This document shows positions 38,647 to 49,775 of a stretch of DNA of 64,000 nucleotides, piece after piece (position 1 is the stretch's first letter; each line of letters opens with the position of its first letter). The position numbers and the translations under genes were made by a program. The DNA is from Utricularia gibba. Its lineage: Eukaryota; Streptophyta; Magnoliopsida; Lamiales; Lentibulariaceae. Location: assembly GCA_002189035.1 (NCBI GenBank), contig NEEC01000015.1, positions 2,505,515 through 2,569,514 of the forward strand. Reading direction: 5' to 3'. The notes beneath the pieces are model-generated. The model saw only the letters and a program-made list of their open reading frames with translations. It was not told the DNA's origin and did not search any database.

Positions 38647-39180
38647 TCAAGTAGGAGGAAGAAGAAACAGAGAAGCATCTGGAAAAGCAGAGAAGTGGGC
38701 GTTGATTGGAGAGAGTAACTGCACACCCAAGATGGCTCCAATCATTACTCCGAAACTGAAAACCGCGCAATACTTGTGAAAACCATGGCACCTTGGCCTT
38801 TTCGACTCCGCTGCCGCTGCAGCCGCTTCGGCATTATCCTCCACGCTAGAAGAATTCGGGCTGCACGGTTCCGTAGCGTCTTCGGTTTGGAGGTTGTGTA
38901 TGCAAGCGGTGCAAACAGTGGTTGAATCTTCGGAACTCGGCGAGTCATGACGATGATCGCTCCGATCCACAAACGCGGCCTTCAGAACGGCGATACGATG
39001 CCCAATCTCGTGAAACTGGTCGCAATTATCCGGCCGCGATGTGATTTCGGCGGCAAGGATTTTTTCAAGGAAGGAGAAGCGCTGCTCCAAGTCGCTGGCG
39101 TCGGTGGTGGTGCAGCGTACTCCGAGTTGGCATTCGAGTTCGTCGAGTTTCCTCTCCAAGATTCTCGTTTTGTTCCCCAT
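38647..39180 (-). CDS. DUF7610-like single-pass membrane protein
   Basis: Intronless frame of 177 residues from ATG 39180; an in-frame start at 39216 would add 12. The N-terminal half, from KTRILERKLDELECQLGV to FLEKILAAEI and HRIAVLKAAF, looks like a coiled coil. A Ser/Asp-rich middle follows, then one membrane span (YCAVFSFGVMIGAILGVQLL) near the C-terminus. This layout resembles plant proteins annotated DUF7610, whose function is unknown. A diverged copy of the sequence around its start codon lies directly upstream at 39266-39330. The family call is by architecture and weak motif memory. Confidence 0.6.
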   Translation of the reverse strand: MGNKTRILERKLDELECQLGVRCTTTDASDLEQRFSFLEKILAAEITSRPDNCDQFHEIGHRIAVLKAAFVDRSDHRHDSPSSEDSTTVCTACIHNLQTEDATEPCSPNSSSVEDNAEAAAAAAESKRPRCHGFHKYCAVFSFGVMIGAILGVQLLSPINAHFSAFPDASLFLLPPT

Positions 39181-39400
39181 CGTTTTCTTCGTTACTCTTC
39201 CGGCAGTTCGCAGCACTTATTCTCAACAGTTGAATATATTGACCGTCGATTTGCCGCGACGGTTCCTCTTCATGATTCTCGTTTTGCTCCCCATCGTTAT
39301 CTTCGATATTCTTTTGGGCAGTTTGCAGTTATTAGGGTGCCGACTGCCGATGCAACCTTTTCAAAATCTTGACCATCGATTCAACTGCCGCGACGGTTCC
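39160..39400. repeat. diverged direct tandem duplication
   Basis: The block at about 39165-39225 (GATTCTCGTTTTGTTCCCCA onwards, to GCAGTTCGCAG) recurs at 39266-39325 with scattered changes, period about 101 bases. A following element around TTGACCGTCGATTTGCCGC at about 39238 recurs at 39370. The first copy contains the start codon of the DUF7610-like gene. Confidence 0.75.
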
Positions 39401-40299
39401 ATCTACCGACCCAATCCGTACAACTGTAGCCCAGCCCAGCCCAGTACAACAAAGATCAAGATTTTCTTACTTGTTGAATATTATTTCAGAGTAAGGTTAC
39501 ATGGGTTTTCACAATTCAATAATTATTTTTTTTAATTTTCAAAAAAATGAAAAATCAATTAAAAAAATCTCCTATTAAAAATATCTACGTTCGGATTTTT
39601 ATCACTTAACGAGTACATCGACACACCCCACTCGACACAAACATCAGATCTTCAAAGTGCAGACTTCTGAGTAATTAATTAATCCACCAAGCCTTCCTTA
39701 TCAGGAGCGCCGGAATCAACTCAATTGTGAATCGGAGATTTCCGACGCGGCGGCAGATAGTCCATTGCCAAGAAACCCTCATCCTTAAGATTCATGTCCA
39801 GCATCATACTCGCTCGTCCTCCTCCTCGCCCCGAATCCCCAGCCTGACAAGAGCTCCGCTAATCACACACAGGAAAAGTTTAAGAAAGGAGAAGACTGGT
39901 AAAAAGTATAGGGAGGCGCAGGTGATCAGACAAGGGCGAAGAAATGTCACTCTCGAATTTACATGGAAGAGGCGAATGCCTGCCATTTGATGTACTGTGC
40001 GAATGGAGTTGAGTACAGTAAAGGGTCCACATTTTATCGTAGTACACCATATATGAGCCTCGGTGAAATGCTCATATCTTATGTTGCTACAAATTTGCAG
40101 TTTTAGCTTTTCTACTTTGAATGGGCTTTGTGAGATCAGGGTTTCCGAGGTGTCTTGGTTACGATCCCACCCAGCTCAGGTTTAGTGAGAGACCCATGAG
40201 CTGAATCTAATCTCTCAGAGGTGACGTCTATCAGAGAAACATACTCGACAGGTGTGTGTTGAAAAAATACGTTGTTTTGTACATGGTGGATTTTTGTAC
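39401..40299. other. intergenic
   Basis: About 900 bases with only short frames lacking family features; an AT-rich part at about 39510-39600. No gene supported. Confidence 0.45.
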
Positions 40300-40682
40300 C
40301 TCAGATCTTGCTGCTTGATTCTCCCAATCACGTGAACTCTTCTTCCCTGTAGGAGATGTGGTCAAAAGAACAGCCGTAAAAAAAAAGAAAAGAAAAATGT
40401 TGCGACGGTAGCGTTGAAGAACCTGATTCCGTTAGCAGTTTCCTTGTGTGTGCGACAGGTGTTGGCTTTTCCGACCAGGCAGCATGGAATGCGGGGAAGT
40501 TTGGGTTCTGAGTCAGTTTAAAAGTGAAGAAAACAAAGTAGAAACGTTTTGCAGAAGGGTGTTGGTTTAAGACGAACCTTCGAGGTGGGGAAGCACGGCG
40601 TCGCCGCCACCGCCTGAGACGACGGAGATGCATGCATGATGTGGAACGTGAGGAAGACGAAGAAGCAGAATCTGAGAGGCAT
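40300..40682 (-). CDS. possible small secreted protein, two exons (weak)
   Basis: Minus strand. Exon 40682-40578 encodes a 35-residue start, MPLRFCFFVFLTFHIMHASP onwards, which looks like a signal peptide and ends at a donor GTTCGT. An acceptor at 40347-40348 opens a phase-matched exon, GRRVHVIGRIKQQDL, ending at or near 40300; reading on without splicing reaches a stop near 40219. I recognise no family and the 3' structure is unclear. A TATA box or start context that would settle it was not found. It may equally be chance. Confidence 0.22.
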
Positions 40683-40694
40683 CGTGTGATGAAG

Positions 40695-40722
40695 AGAGAG
40701 AGAGACAGAGAGAGAGAGAGCT
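40695..40722. repeat. (GA)n-rich microsatellite
   Basis: A GAGA run interrupted by ACA. Confidence 0.8.
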
Positions 40723-41202
40723 TTCAGTGTCTCAAGTGTCCGGCTTCCAAGGGGACACGGCTGGCTGGCATTTGTGTTGCAAGTTTGTATCCTCATTTAT
40801 CTATATTATGTAGCATGTACCTTTCAATATCTATCTACATGGTCTTGAAATTAATGATTTGATGTATCAGAAAAACATGCATGAAATACATTTTAGATAC
40901 AATCTATTAATATTAATATACACTCTATTATCTATTTAATTATATCATGCTAACTTTTTGATATAAAATTCATGTAATATATTATATATAAAATATTTCA
41001 TTTTCACCCCAACATAAAAACTAAAACTAAAAATAAAATATCATATTCATTTTATGCAAGTAAATTGAATATCATATATTTATAATACTTTTAAGATTCT
41101 ATTTCTCATTTGGTGAATCGTAAGCATAAGCAATGGAAACTACAAAGTATGCTGCGCATGGGCGTTTGAGGGTGGCCGCCGTGTGACATCATCCCCTTTT
41201 TC
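40723..41202. other. intergenic, AT-rich
   Basis: LHT1 3' flank; strongly AT-rich at 40860-41110. No gene seen. Confidence 0.5.
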
Positions 41203-43256
41203 TCAGGAGAAGAAGGTGTAGCTCTTGGCCTGGACGATGATCTGCTGGAGCCCTCCGATCGGGGAAATCACCATCAGCAGCACTCCAAGAACGATGCAAA
41301 TCTGCCAGTTTTCTGTTTTCAGTGAACAATCTCAGTGAATGCAACCTATTTTCGAATTGGTAGCTGCAGTTACCCAATTGGTGAACCACGACAGGGAGAA
41401 TCTTCTGGGCTTGCGGATGGCGAGCCACATGATGCAGGGAAGCTGGACGAAATTCAGCGGTTTGAGATTCAGACAGGTGCAGAGGGGCAAAAGTGAGTGC
41501 AGAAGCAGTTTATGGCTTACGAAGTATGTGGTTGGGGCGAAGGCGAAGCCACCGAAGAACCCGAGAAGGCCGCCGAAGAAGGGAAAAGACATGCCCACGA
41601 TCATGGTGAATGCTGGAAATCAAGAAACCGTAGGGGATGACACAGGAGAAGAGACAGGGCATGGAGGAGTGATGAGATCAGATGCACTGTACCAACGTAG
41701 ATGTTTCGTGTGATGAACCGGAGCTGCCAAGTCGGCTTGAATCGCATTTGCTTTACCAGGACCGTCTCCATCATGTCGAAAACCGGCATTGCGTACACCT
41801 GGAAAGGGAAGCAGCTGAGCTCGGAACAGCTGAAGCAGTGGGTGTGTTCATGTGTTGGTTTTGTGTACCTGATAGCTTCCGATGACATGAACCACGACGA
41901 ATAAGTTGGCCATGGCGATCAACCAAGCGGGCTTCTCCAAGGAAATGAGGATGTCATCCTGTACGACGTTGCCGAACATCCAGTAGCCGATGAACGCCAC
42001 CGGGAAGTAGCACAGGGCTACGATGATGTACGCAACGACGACGCCTCGCCACATGGGGATCTTCGACGGCTTCTCCGGCGTCGAAGGCATCGCGGCTTGA
42101 ATCTCTAGAACAACGTTGTGCCCGGCGTACGCGTTCGCGACATCCCCCAACGCGCTCAGGATGTTGAAAACAGTTCCCGATGTTGTCGAGGCTGCATAGC
42201 CGTACTCCACATTTGGCTGCACTCCCTTGTGCACGGACGCCGTCCAGGCAATCGTGGAGTAACTAAACAACCACCGGAAGTAAATGAATGGTGATCGGCT
42301 TCTGCAAACAAGCCTCAAAAACTCAATCTACAACGGATCACTATGTGGGGTACCTCAAGGACATGACTGCTGCGGCTAATGAGACGCCGGAGATGGAATT
42401 GAAGTCGGGGAGATGGGAGAGCACGAAGTGCACAGATGCATATATGAAGATGAAGTATGTAAGCTTGATTTGCTTGCAATCCCTACACACCAACTCATGG
42501 AATTTCTTGAGTGACCTTCCACCCGTCACCATGTACACGATGTCGATTCCAACCTCGCAGACCAGCTGTTGAGGGACGACGATGTACAGACCCAGCTTGT
42601 CTCCGAAGGCGTACTGTCCCAGTTCATGGTACCGATCGAACCGCCTTCCGGGAACCATCTCGTGCATCTCCACCATCTGCCACAAGGTGTAGAGGGTAAT
42701 GATCCATGACAGGATCATCACTGTGACTCCTGGTCCCCTGTCATCGCACTCTTAGTATTCGATTCGTGAGGTTTTTGGATGACAAGGAGTGTGTTTGGTT
42801 ACCATCCGAGCTCGGACATGGCGTAGGGGAGGCTGAGGACTCCTGCTCCGACCATGGCGGTGACATTGTGGAAAGCAGAGTACCACCATTTGGCTGTTCT
42901 TTTGGCTGTGATGGGAAGCCATGCGTCGATTGCCTTCTCCTCTTCAGTCCGATTGTCCACAAATTCCTATCACACACAACCGCCACATACAAACCTGGTT
43001 TACAGGATACAAAAAATTCACTCTTGCGAAGAACAAGACGAAAAAATCAACCCCTCCAGAAGCCTGTAAACTCACTTCTGATTCAGTTAGAATGCGTATG
43101 CATACCATTTTAAATTCATGTAATAGCACACCCATCTAAACCCAAATTCTCTCAGCTCTCAGAAGGAAATCTCATAGTGCTTATGATCCTCGACTTGGCC
43201 GAAGGCCTAACAAGAACACTTACGTCTTTGGAGTAGCTGTCCCCTTCTGCTCCCAT
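41203..43256 (-). CDS. LHT1: LHT1-like lysine/histidine transporter
   Basis: Eight exons on the minus strand, all in phase, 446 residues: 43256-43224, 42966-42803, 42737-42354, 42262-41869, 41798-41693, 41612-41521, 41442-41374, 41301-41203. It starts [11 protein letters not shown]. The AAAP-family membrane domain contains [80 protein letters not shown], a long run of helices (for example [20 protein letters not shown]) and the end [17 protein letters not shown]1 is a plasma-membrane proton symporter of broad amino-acid range used in root uptake and mesophyll import. All splice sites are GT-AG. A copia element begins 105 bases upstream of the ATG, leaving only the core promoter next to the gene. 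Confidence 0.93.
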
Positions 43257-43327
43257 GCTGAGATCCAAAGCAGGAACAGAAGAAACTACCCACTTCCACT
43301 TACCTTCCCTTTTACCTGCACTGCAAC

Positions 43328-43339
43328 TTATTTATATTT
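43328..43339 (-). promoter_or_regulatory. probable TATA box of LHT1
   Basis: Read on the minus strand: AAATATAAATAAG, about 72-83 bases upstream of the LHT1 ATG and only about 20 bases from the retrotransposon insertion point. Confidence 0.5.
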
Positions 43340-43356
43340 GAAGATCTTCATTTAAA

Positions 43357-43361
43357 AACAG
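43357..43361. repeat. target-site duplication, left
   Basis: AACAG directly before the 5' LTR; the same five bases follow the 3' LTR at 48930-48934. Confidence 0.93.
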
Positions 43362-43807
43362 TGTCAGCAAGTGGTGGAGCAACGAAGATCCGGGAAGTCT
43401 CAACCCGCGAAGATGAATGGCGCGCGACCTCTGTTCCTCCCATGAGAAGCAACCCTCAATTAGATTGGGAAAAAGGCCTTATCATACTTGGGCCTCAACA
43501 TTCCAAACTACTGGCCCAAGAAGAAGCATCTGAAGCCCAGTCCATGAAAGAAGTCCTAGTAAATTCTGGCTGCTACACAGTAGATGAACAAGAGGACTAA
43601 TCTACAGACTAAAGGCAACGGTCATATTTTAGGCCTGATATGATCCAACGGGCAACTCTCCTCATCTATATAAATCCCTGTTTGCTTTATGAAAAAAAAG
43701 GAAAGTTCTTTTCGATCCAAAAACAATAGTCAATATCCACAAACTTCAACATTCTCTCAACGTTCAACCAAGTCTCCAACAAAATCAAGCAGCCAAAAAT
43801 ACTTTTA
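43362..43807 (+). repeat. 5' LTR
   Basis: 446 bases beginning TGTCAGCAAGTGG and ending ATACTTTTA, so the ends are TG...TA rather than the usual TG...CA; the end is fixed by the target duplication. U3 contains a TATA box at 43667-43675 (TATATAAAT). A 79-codon open frame from 43361 is the same sequence that ends the pol frame in the 3' LTR. Confidence 0.95.
43667..43675 (+). promoter_or_regulatory. TATA box in the 5' LTR
   Basis: TATATAAAT; transcription would start near 43700 and run into the element, away from LHT1. Confidence 0.75.
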
Positions 43808-43821
43808 TGGTGAACCCGACG
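43808..43821 (+). other. primer-binding site
   Basis: TGGTGAACCCGACG follows the 5' LTR without a gap. It begins TGGT, as needed to pair with a tRNA CCA end, but is not the initiator-Met site (TGGTATCAGAGC) used by most plant copia elements. I do not know the primer tRNA. Confidence 0.7.
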
Positions 43822-43872
43822 TGAAGATACTTCACCGACTCCCATCTCCTCTTATCATTGCAGTCTCTCAGA

Positions 43873-46800
43873 ATGGCAGCCCTCCAACAAGCTCCTCCAA
43901 TCTTCACTGGTCAGCGCTACGCTTCTTGGGCAGTACGAATGGAAAGTTACCTGCAAATGAACGACTTATGGTCTGTGGTGGATCCTGTACGTCCAGACTC
44001 CTCTGAAATAGCCACAGCAGAAAGTCTCAAACTCACAGATGCTCAAGTAAAGAAAGCTAAGTATGCTCTGGATCAAGCCTTATCTGAAGAAGTGTTCAAC
44101 CGTGTTATGCTACTGAAAAGTCCCAAAGACATCTGGAAAAAATTGGAGGAATTCTACGGAGAGGATACGGAAGCCCGTGAGAGCCGCATTCAACGTCAAT
44201 GGGAGCTCTTTGACAACCTGAAATTCTTACCAGGTATGAGTATCTCTCATTTTTCAGAAACGCTAATCAAAATTGTCACTGAGTTACAGACCTTGGGAGA
44301 GCCCTTGGAAGACAGAAGAATTAAATCAAAAATACTCAGTTCCCTACCGCGGTCCTTTGCCCCTGTAGTCACTACTTTGCGGGTCACAGGCATTCACTCC
44401 ATATCCTCCAGAAAACTACTAGAAAGACTCAGTGAATCCGAAGTTGAAGTCGGACTTGGTGAAGGCCAGGAACTTGCCTTCAAGGCAACAGAAAATCAGA
44501 AAGGCTATGGTTCTCAATCATCAAATGAACCGGTGATCTTTCAAGCAAAAATTGAGAAACCAAGTACTGGAGATTCATGCCCATTCTGCAAGCGAAAAGG
44601 CCATTCACCAACACAATGTTTCTGGAGCCCTGACGCCAAATGCCTGTACTGTTCTCTCCAAGGTCATGTGGACAAAGTGTGTCCCCTGAAAAAATACCAT
44701 CAGATTGGAGGAAAGGCTGCAGATCCTAAGGACAAACTTACTAGCGCTATGAATGATGTAAATCTCGCAGCTGAAATGAATAAGAAGAAGATTGATATTT
44801 ACTCTCTGCGCCGCAAAACTCTAATCACATCATTTGTGGATCTAAGGAAACAAGACATCTGGTTTATCGATAGCGGATGCAGTCATCATATAACCAACGA
44901 CAAGAGTCTATTCACAACCTTCATCGAGCTAACTGGGAAAGTAATCGAAATTGCTGATGGAAATCACTTACAGGTCATCGGTCAAGGAACAGTTTGCCTT
45001 GAAACTGTCCAGAAATTAATCAAGATCACAGACGTGTATCTGGTGCCCCAGGCCTACCACAATCTACTAAGCACTGGCCAGCTGGTTGAAAAGGGGATGA
45101 AAGTTCATCTGGAAAGTAATGAGTGCAAAATATTAGATGAAGAAGATAATATACTCCTTACGGTTGCTATGACTGATAGGGTCTTTCCACTGCTTCCGAA
45201 TGCTACATCCATCGATTACAACATTTGCCTCAAGTCCCTAGAATCATCTGAGATTTGGCACCAACGGTTAGGTCACCATCACTATGCCTCCCTTATATCC
45301 ATGAAGAAGAGAAACCTGGCAGAGGGGATTCCTAATATAATTCCTGAGGAAAAACACTGCAGAATATGCTTTCAAGGGAAGATGAGCCGAACACCACTCC
45401 CTAAGTCCAGCATTCATTCTCAGAAAAAATTGGAAGTTGTTACCAGTGACGTCTGTGGGCCCATGGCCTCTCCTACTCGAGCCGGCAACAAATATTACGT
45501 GATCTTTATTGACGAATATTCAAAGTATACCTGGATCTATCTCCTGAAGCATAAATCAGAGGTTTTGCACCACTTCCAAGTCTTCAAGGTCCTTGCAGAA
45601 ACTCAAAGCAATAGTAAGATTCTAACACTCCGGTCAGACAACGGAGGTGAGTACAAATCAACTGAACTGAGACACATTTGTGAGACAAATGGTATTACTC
45701 ACCAGTTTACAACGCCATATACGCCAGAGCAGAACGGCATATGTGAACGAAAGAACAGGACAATAGTCAATATGGCTCGGTGTCTACTCTATCAAAAACA
45801 CTTACCTCTAGAATTCTGGGGCGAAGCAGTCAACACAGCCGTGTATCTGTTGAACCGCCTGCCAACCAAAGGAAATAAAGACTGTAAAACTCCTTATGAG
45901 CTATGGTACAACAAAATTCCAAGCCTAGATCACATGAAGGTATTTGGATCACCCTGCTATATATACATTCCAAAGGAGAAGAGATCAAAATGGGACAAAA
46001 GATCTGATGAAGGAATTTTCCTGGGATATAGCAATACAAGTAAAGCCTACAGGGTACTGAATCTAAGAACAAATGAGGTGGAACTCAGTCGTGATGTAAC
46101 AGTAGACGAGACTAGAATTTACAACTGGAGTTCCTCGACAACACATGACAAAAATCATTCTTATTCAGAAAATATATGGAATTTATTCCCTCAACAAGGA
46201 CATGATGCAACAACCGAACCCCTCAGCATCCACCCAGCGAGGAACAGTCCTAGTCAAGACTCTATTCAACAAGAAATGACAGCCTCAGGAACAAATATGT
46301 TAAGGGTCCAAGCAACCCTAGAAGATCAAATCACAAACTCAAATGATCGAGCCTCAAACTCAACAGATTTAAGAGGACACTCGGTGTCAACGACAGACAT
46401 CCTAGAAGTCTCTAATAGCGAAAATTTGCCACCACCTAGTCCTGATGTTCCGAGAACAATTGAGCCCGAAAGCCCCTGTACAACAGAAGATCCTGTTAAT
46501 ACCCAACAGTTTCCAGAAGGCTCCTTGGCCACTACTATCGAAGACATGAGATATGAGGATGCAGACTCAGAGCACATACCTGAACAAACTCTAGAATGTC
46601 ATGAAACCCTCATCAACAGCATCAGAAATCCAAAGGAAATCACTGAGCTATCATCAACCGATACATCAGAAGAAGAAAACTCATCAGGAGAAGATGAAGA
46701 AACTCAAAACCGAGGACCCAACCTAGCAGCAAGAAATCCTATACTCATTCCCTCACCTCAAAGGCAAAGTTACCTGGAAGATTACGGACAAGAAGGGGTT

Positions 46801-48722
46801 CCTTACACCCCACATCATCTATGTATGGATCTGAAACAAAATGAAGACAGCTCACCTGTGCGAGGATATGCACCAATCAACGATATCTATGATAGGGCAT
46901 TGAGCACCTATGAACCAGCAAGCGTTCAGGAAGCTCTCGCTGACCCAGATTGGAAGAAATCCATAGACGAAGAATTCAACTCCATCCAGAAACACGGCGT
47001 TTGGACAGCAGTGCCTAAGCCGAAGCAGAAAAAACCTCTGGACCTAAAATTCATATTCCGTCCCAAGTTAAATCCTGATGGCACTCTGAACAAAAGAAAA
47101 TCCAGACTGGTGGTAAAGGGATATTTACAGAAAGAAGGGATTGATTACCTGGAAACCTTCGCTCCGGTGGCAAGATTAGACACCATTAAGCTGATTATTG
47201 CACTTGCGGCCTGCAACAAGTGGTATTTACATCATCTGGACATAAAAACGGCCTTTCTGCATGGAGAGTTAAGCGAAGACATATATGTGAACCCCCTCCA
47301 GGTTTCATCATCCGAGATAATCCAGAATATGTACTGAAATTAAATAAAGCTTTATACGGACTCAAGCAGGCCCCCAAAGAATGGTATACTACCATTGACA
47401 CTTTCTTTCTAGAGCTGGGATATACAAGAAGTCAAAATGATACTACATTATACATATCTGAGGATATCCAAGGAAAAGTTATTGTCTCCTTATACGTAGA
47501 CGACATTCTAATCACAGGCAGCAGTGAAGAACGAATTTCTGAATTACAGAAGCTATTGCAGCAAAGATTTGAACTCACCAATCTGGGACATGCACGTTAT
47601 TTCCTAGGAATGGAGATCATTCAACATAAAGACTTCATATTTTTGAACCAACGTAGATATACAGAGGAACTACTCAAAAAATACAGCATGGAATCATCAA
47701 AAGTATCTACTACTCCTTTCTCACCAGAAGTTAGAAAGAAATTATCTGACCTTAATTCTCATCCAGTTGACTCTCATAACTACCAGAAACTCATTGGCGC
47801 TCTGATGTATTTAACTGCTACTAGACCGGATATAACCTTCGCCGTATCATTTCTGGCCAGATTCATGCATCAGCCACACAACACACACCTGGAAATAGCA
47901 ACACGTATCCTGAAATATTTGAAGGCCACAACTTCCTTTGGTTTATATTACAAGAAAGGTACTAACCCTATTTTGCAGGGATTTGTTGATTCAGACTTTG
48001 CTGGCGACGAACAAGATTGTAAATCTACCACAGGCTATCTATTCAACTTAGGATCAGCGGTATTTTCATGGAACAGCAAGAAACAAGCCGTCACTGCACA
48101 ATCATCGGCAGAAGCCGAATACATCGCAGGAGCTGCTGCTGCCAACCATGCGCAATGGTTGGTGAAATTATGCGATGACCTGAAAATTCAAATTACAAGA
48201 CCGATAATACTCAAGATAGATAACAAATCTGCCATTAGCATCGCAAAAAATCCTGTGATGTTCGGTCGGACCAAGCACATCAAGCTTAAATACCATATAC
48301 TCAGAGATTATGTGAAGGAAGGACTGATTAAACTTGAGTACTTACCATCGGATGAGCAACCTGCAGATATTCTCACCAAATGCTTATTCCCAAGGAATTT
48401 CAACAGAATCAGAGAAATGCTGGGAATTCGGAGAAATCCTCTTGTGACAACAGCCGGATCTTCATTACTCCCTCAGGGAGGAATGTCAGCAAGTGGTGGA
48501 GCAACGAAGATCCGGGAAGTCTCAACCCGCGAAGATGAATGGCGCGCGACCTCTGTTCCTCCCATGAGAAGCAACCCTCAATTAGATTGGGAAAAAGGCC
48601 TTATCATACTTGGGCCTCAACATTCCAAACTACTGGCCCAAGAAGAAGCATCTGAAGCCCAGTCCATGAAAGAAGTCCTAGTAAATTCTGGCTGCTACAC
48701 AGTAGATGAACAAGAGGACTAA
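43873..48722 (+). CDS. copia gag-pol polyprotein (one apparent frame break)
   Basis: Starts MAALQQAPPIFTGQRY. Gag with two CX2CX4HX4C zinc knuckles near residues 236 and 257 (CPFCKRKGHSPTQC, CLYCSLQGHVDKVC). Protease with active-site Asp-Ser-Gly near residue 333 (WFIDSGCSHHITND). Pre-integrase and integrase: HQRLGHHH near 463, then DDE residues in VTSDVCGP (about 525), SDNGGEY (about 589) and QNGICERKN (about 620). Reverse transcriptase from about residue 1040, with LYVDDILI at about 47490-47515. RNase H: VDSDFAG, SSAEAEY, DNKSAISIAKNP. The frame slips by one base near 47289, inside the reverse-transcriptase domain after ELSEDIYV. There is no stop before the 3' LTR: the frame runs 79 codons into it and ends at 48720-48722. 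Confidence 0.93.
48475..48483 (+). other. polypurine tract
   Basis: AGGGAGGAA directly before the 3' LTR; primes plus-strand synthesis. It lies inside the pol frame. Confidence 0.85.
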
Positions 48723-48929
48723 TCTACAGACTAAAGGCAACGGTCATATTTTAGGCCTGATATGATCCAACGGGCAACTCTCCTCATCTATATAAATCCC
48801 TGTTTGCTTTATGAAAAAAAAGGAAAGTTCTTTTCGATCCAAAAACAATAGTCAATATCCACAAACTTCAACATTCTCTCAACGTTCAACCAAGTCTCCA
48901 ACAAAATCAAGCAGCCAAAAATACTTTTA
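48484..48929 (+). repeat. 3' LTR
   Basis: 446 bases, same length and, by eye, the same sequence as the 5' LTR. The pol frame ends inside its U3. Confidence 0.95.
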
Positions 48930-48934
48930 AACAG
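48930..48934. repeat. target-site duplication, right
   Basis: AACAG, matching 43357-43361. Confidence 0.93.
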
Positions 48935-49775
48935 CACCCAAGTTTCCCAGGAGACAAACCCCCACCCTAGAGAGCGGTAGCATGTCTTCCAAGGAGAAAC
49001 ACAACCGCCCAAAAAGAAAGGCGGATGTATCGCAGTTGAAGTTATTTCAAAAACATACATAGCGTTGAATCAGAAAGCAGTGGTCTTTCTTCAATGGGAG
49101 GAGCGCAAGTACCATAAGAATTTCTGCAGCAGTTCACCCATAAAGTCCAGGCAACTGGGAATAAAACAAACTGTATTTGATATTTTTGGGGATTTTTTTT
49201 AGAAAAAATCAAAACAAGAAAGAGAGGCTTTTTAATGTTTCCCAGGTAGCTTGTTCACAAAAGTCAAGCCACTTTCCCGATGGAATAAATGCCCAACTAG
49301 CCCATTCCTATTTATACAAAAAAAAGAAGAAGAAGAAAGAAATATTAATATATAATTAATATTATATGTATTTTTTATTTATTTCTTAATTTCCACATGT
49401 TTTTCCATTAAGGTATATTATTCTATAATTTTATTTCCTCAATGAACTGGTGCACTTGCGGTCGTTTTCAAAAAAGGACATGTTGGATGGGCCCCAGTTC
49501 CCGACAAGGGATAGGGGCCCGCGTCCGAAAGCATCAGCTAGAGAAACACTGATGGGCCCGTGGTGTAGGCCCAACTAGACACAATCGAAGAAGGCCCAGA
49601 TCCATGATGGCTTCTGACTCAATAAATTAATATTTAGGCTCCATTAAAAAAATTGATATTATTTTTTAAAATAACACACAGTATTTATTGAAAAAAGTCA
49701 AACAAAGGTCAACATATGTTATGGCTTGTGTGAATGTGATGCATACCCACTGTACGAAAGAACCCAGGTGATGAG
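48935..49775. other. intergenic; displaced upstream region of LHT1 and ankyrin-gene 3' flank
   Basis: Before the insertion this DNA adjoined the LHT1 core promoter. It has AT-rich parts (49320-49430, 49620-49700), GGCCCA elements near 49490-49590, and no gene. Confidence 0.5.

Larger units (their letters stand above)
43362..48929 (+). mobile_element. complete Ty1/copia LTR retrotransposon
   Basis: A 5568-base element with two 446-base LTRs, a primer-binding site, one gag-pol frame with a single break, a polypurine tract and a 5-base target duplication. Domain order protease, integrase, reverse transcriptase, RNase H marks it as Ty1/copia (Pseudoviridae). The LTRs appear identical by eye, so the insertion is recent. 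It lies between LHT1 and the ankyrin gene, opposite in direction to LHT1. Confidence 0.97.

Noticed and set aside
39727-39990. 87-codon plus-strand frame MNRRFPTRRQ
   Set aside because: Basic, low-complexity translation with no supporting signals.
43361-43600. Open frame in the 5' LTR as a separate gene
   Set aside because: It is the same sequence as the pol tail in the 3' LTR and part of the retrotransposon.
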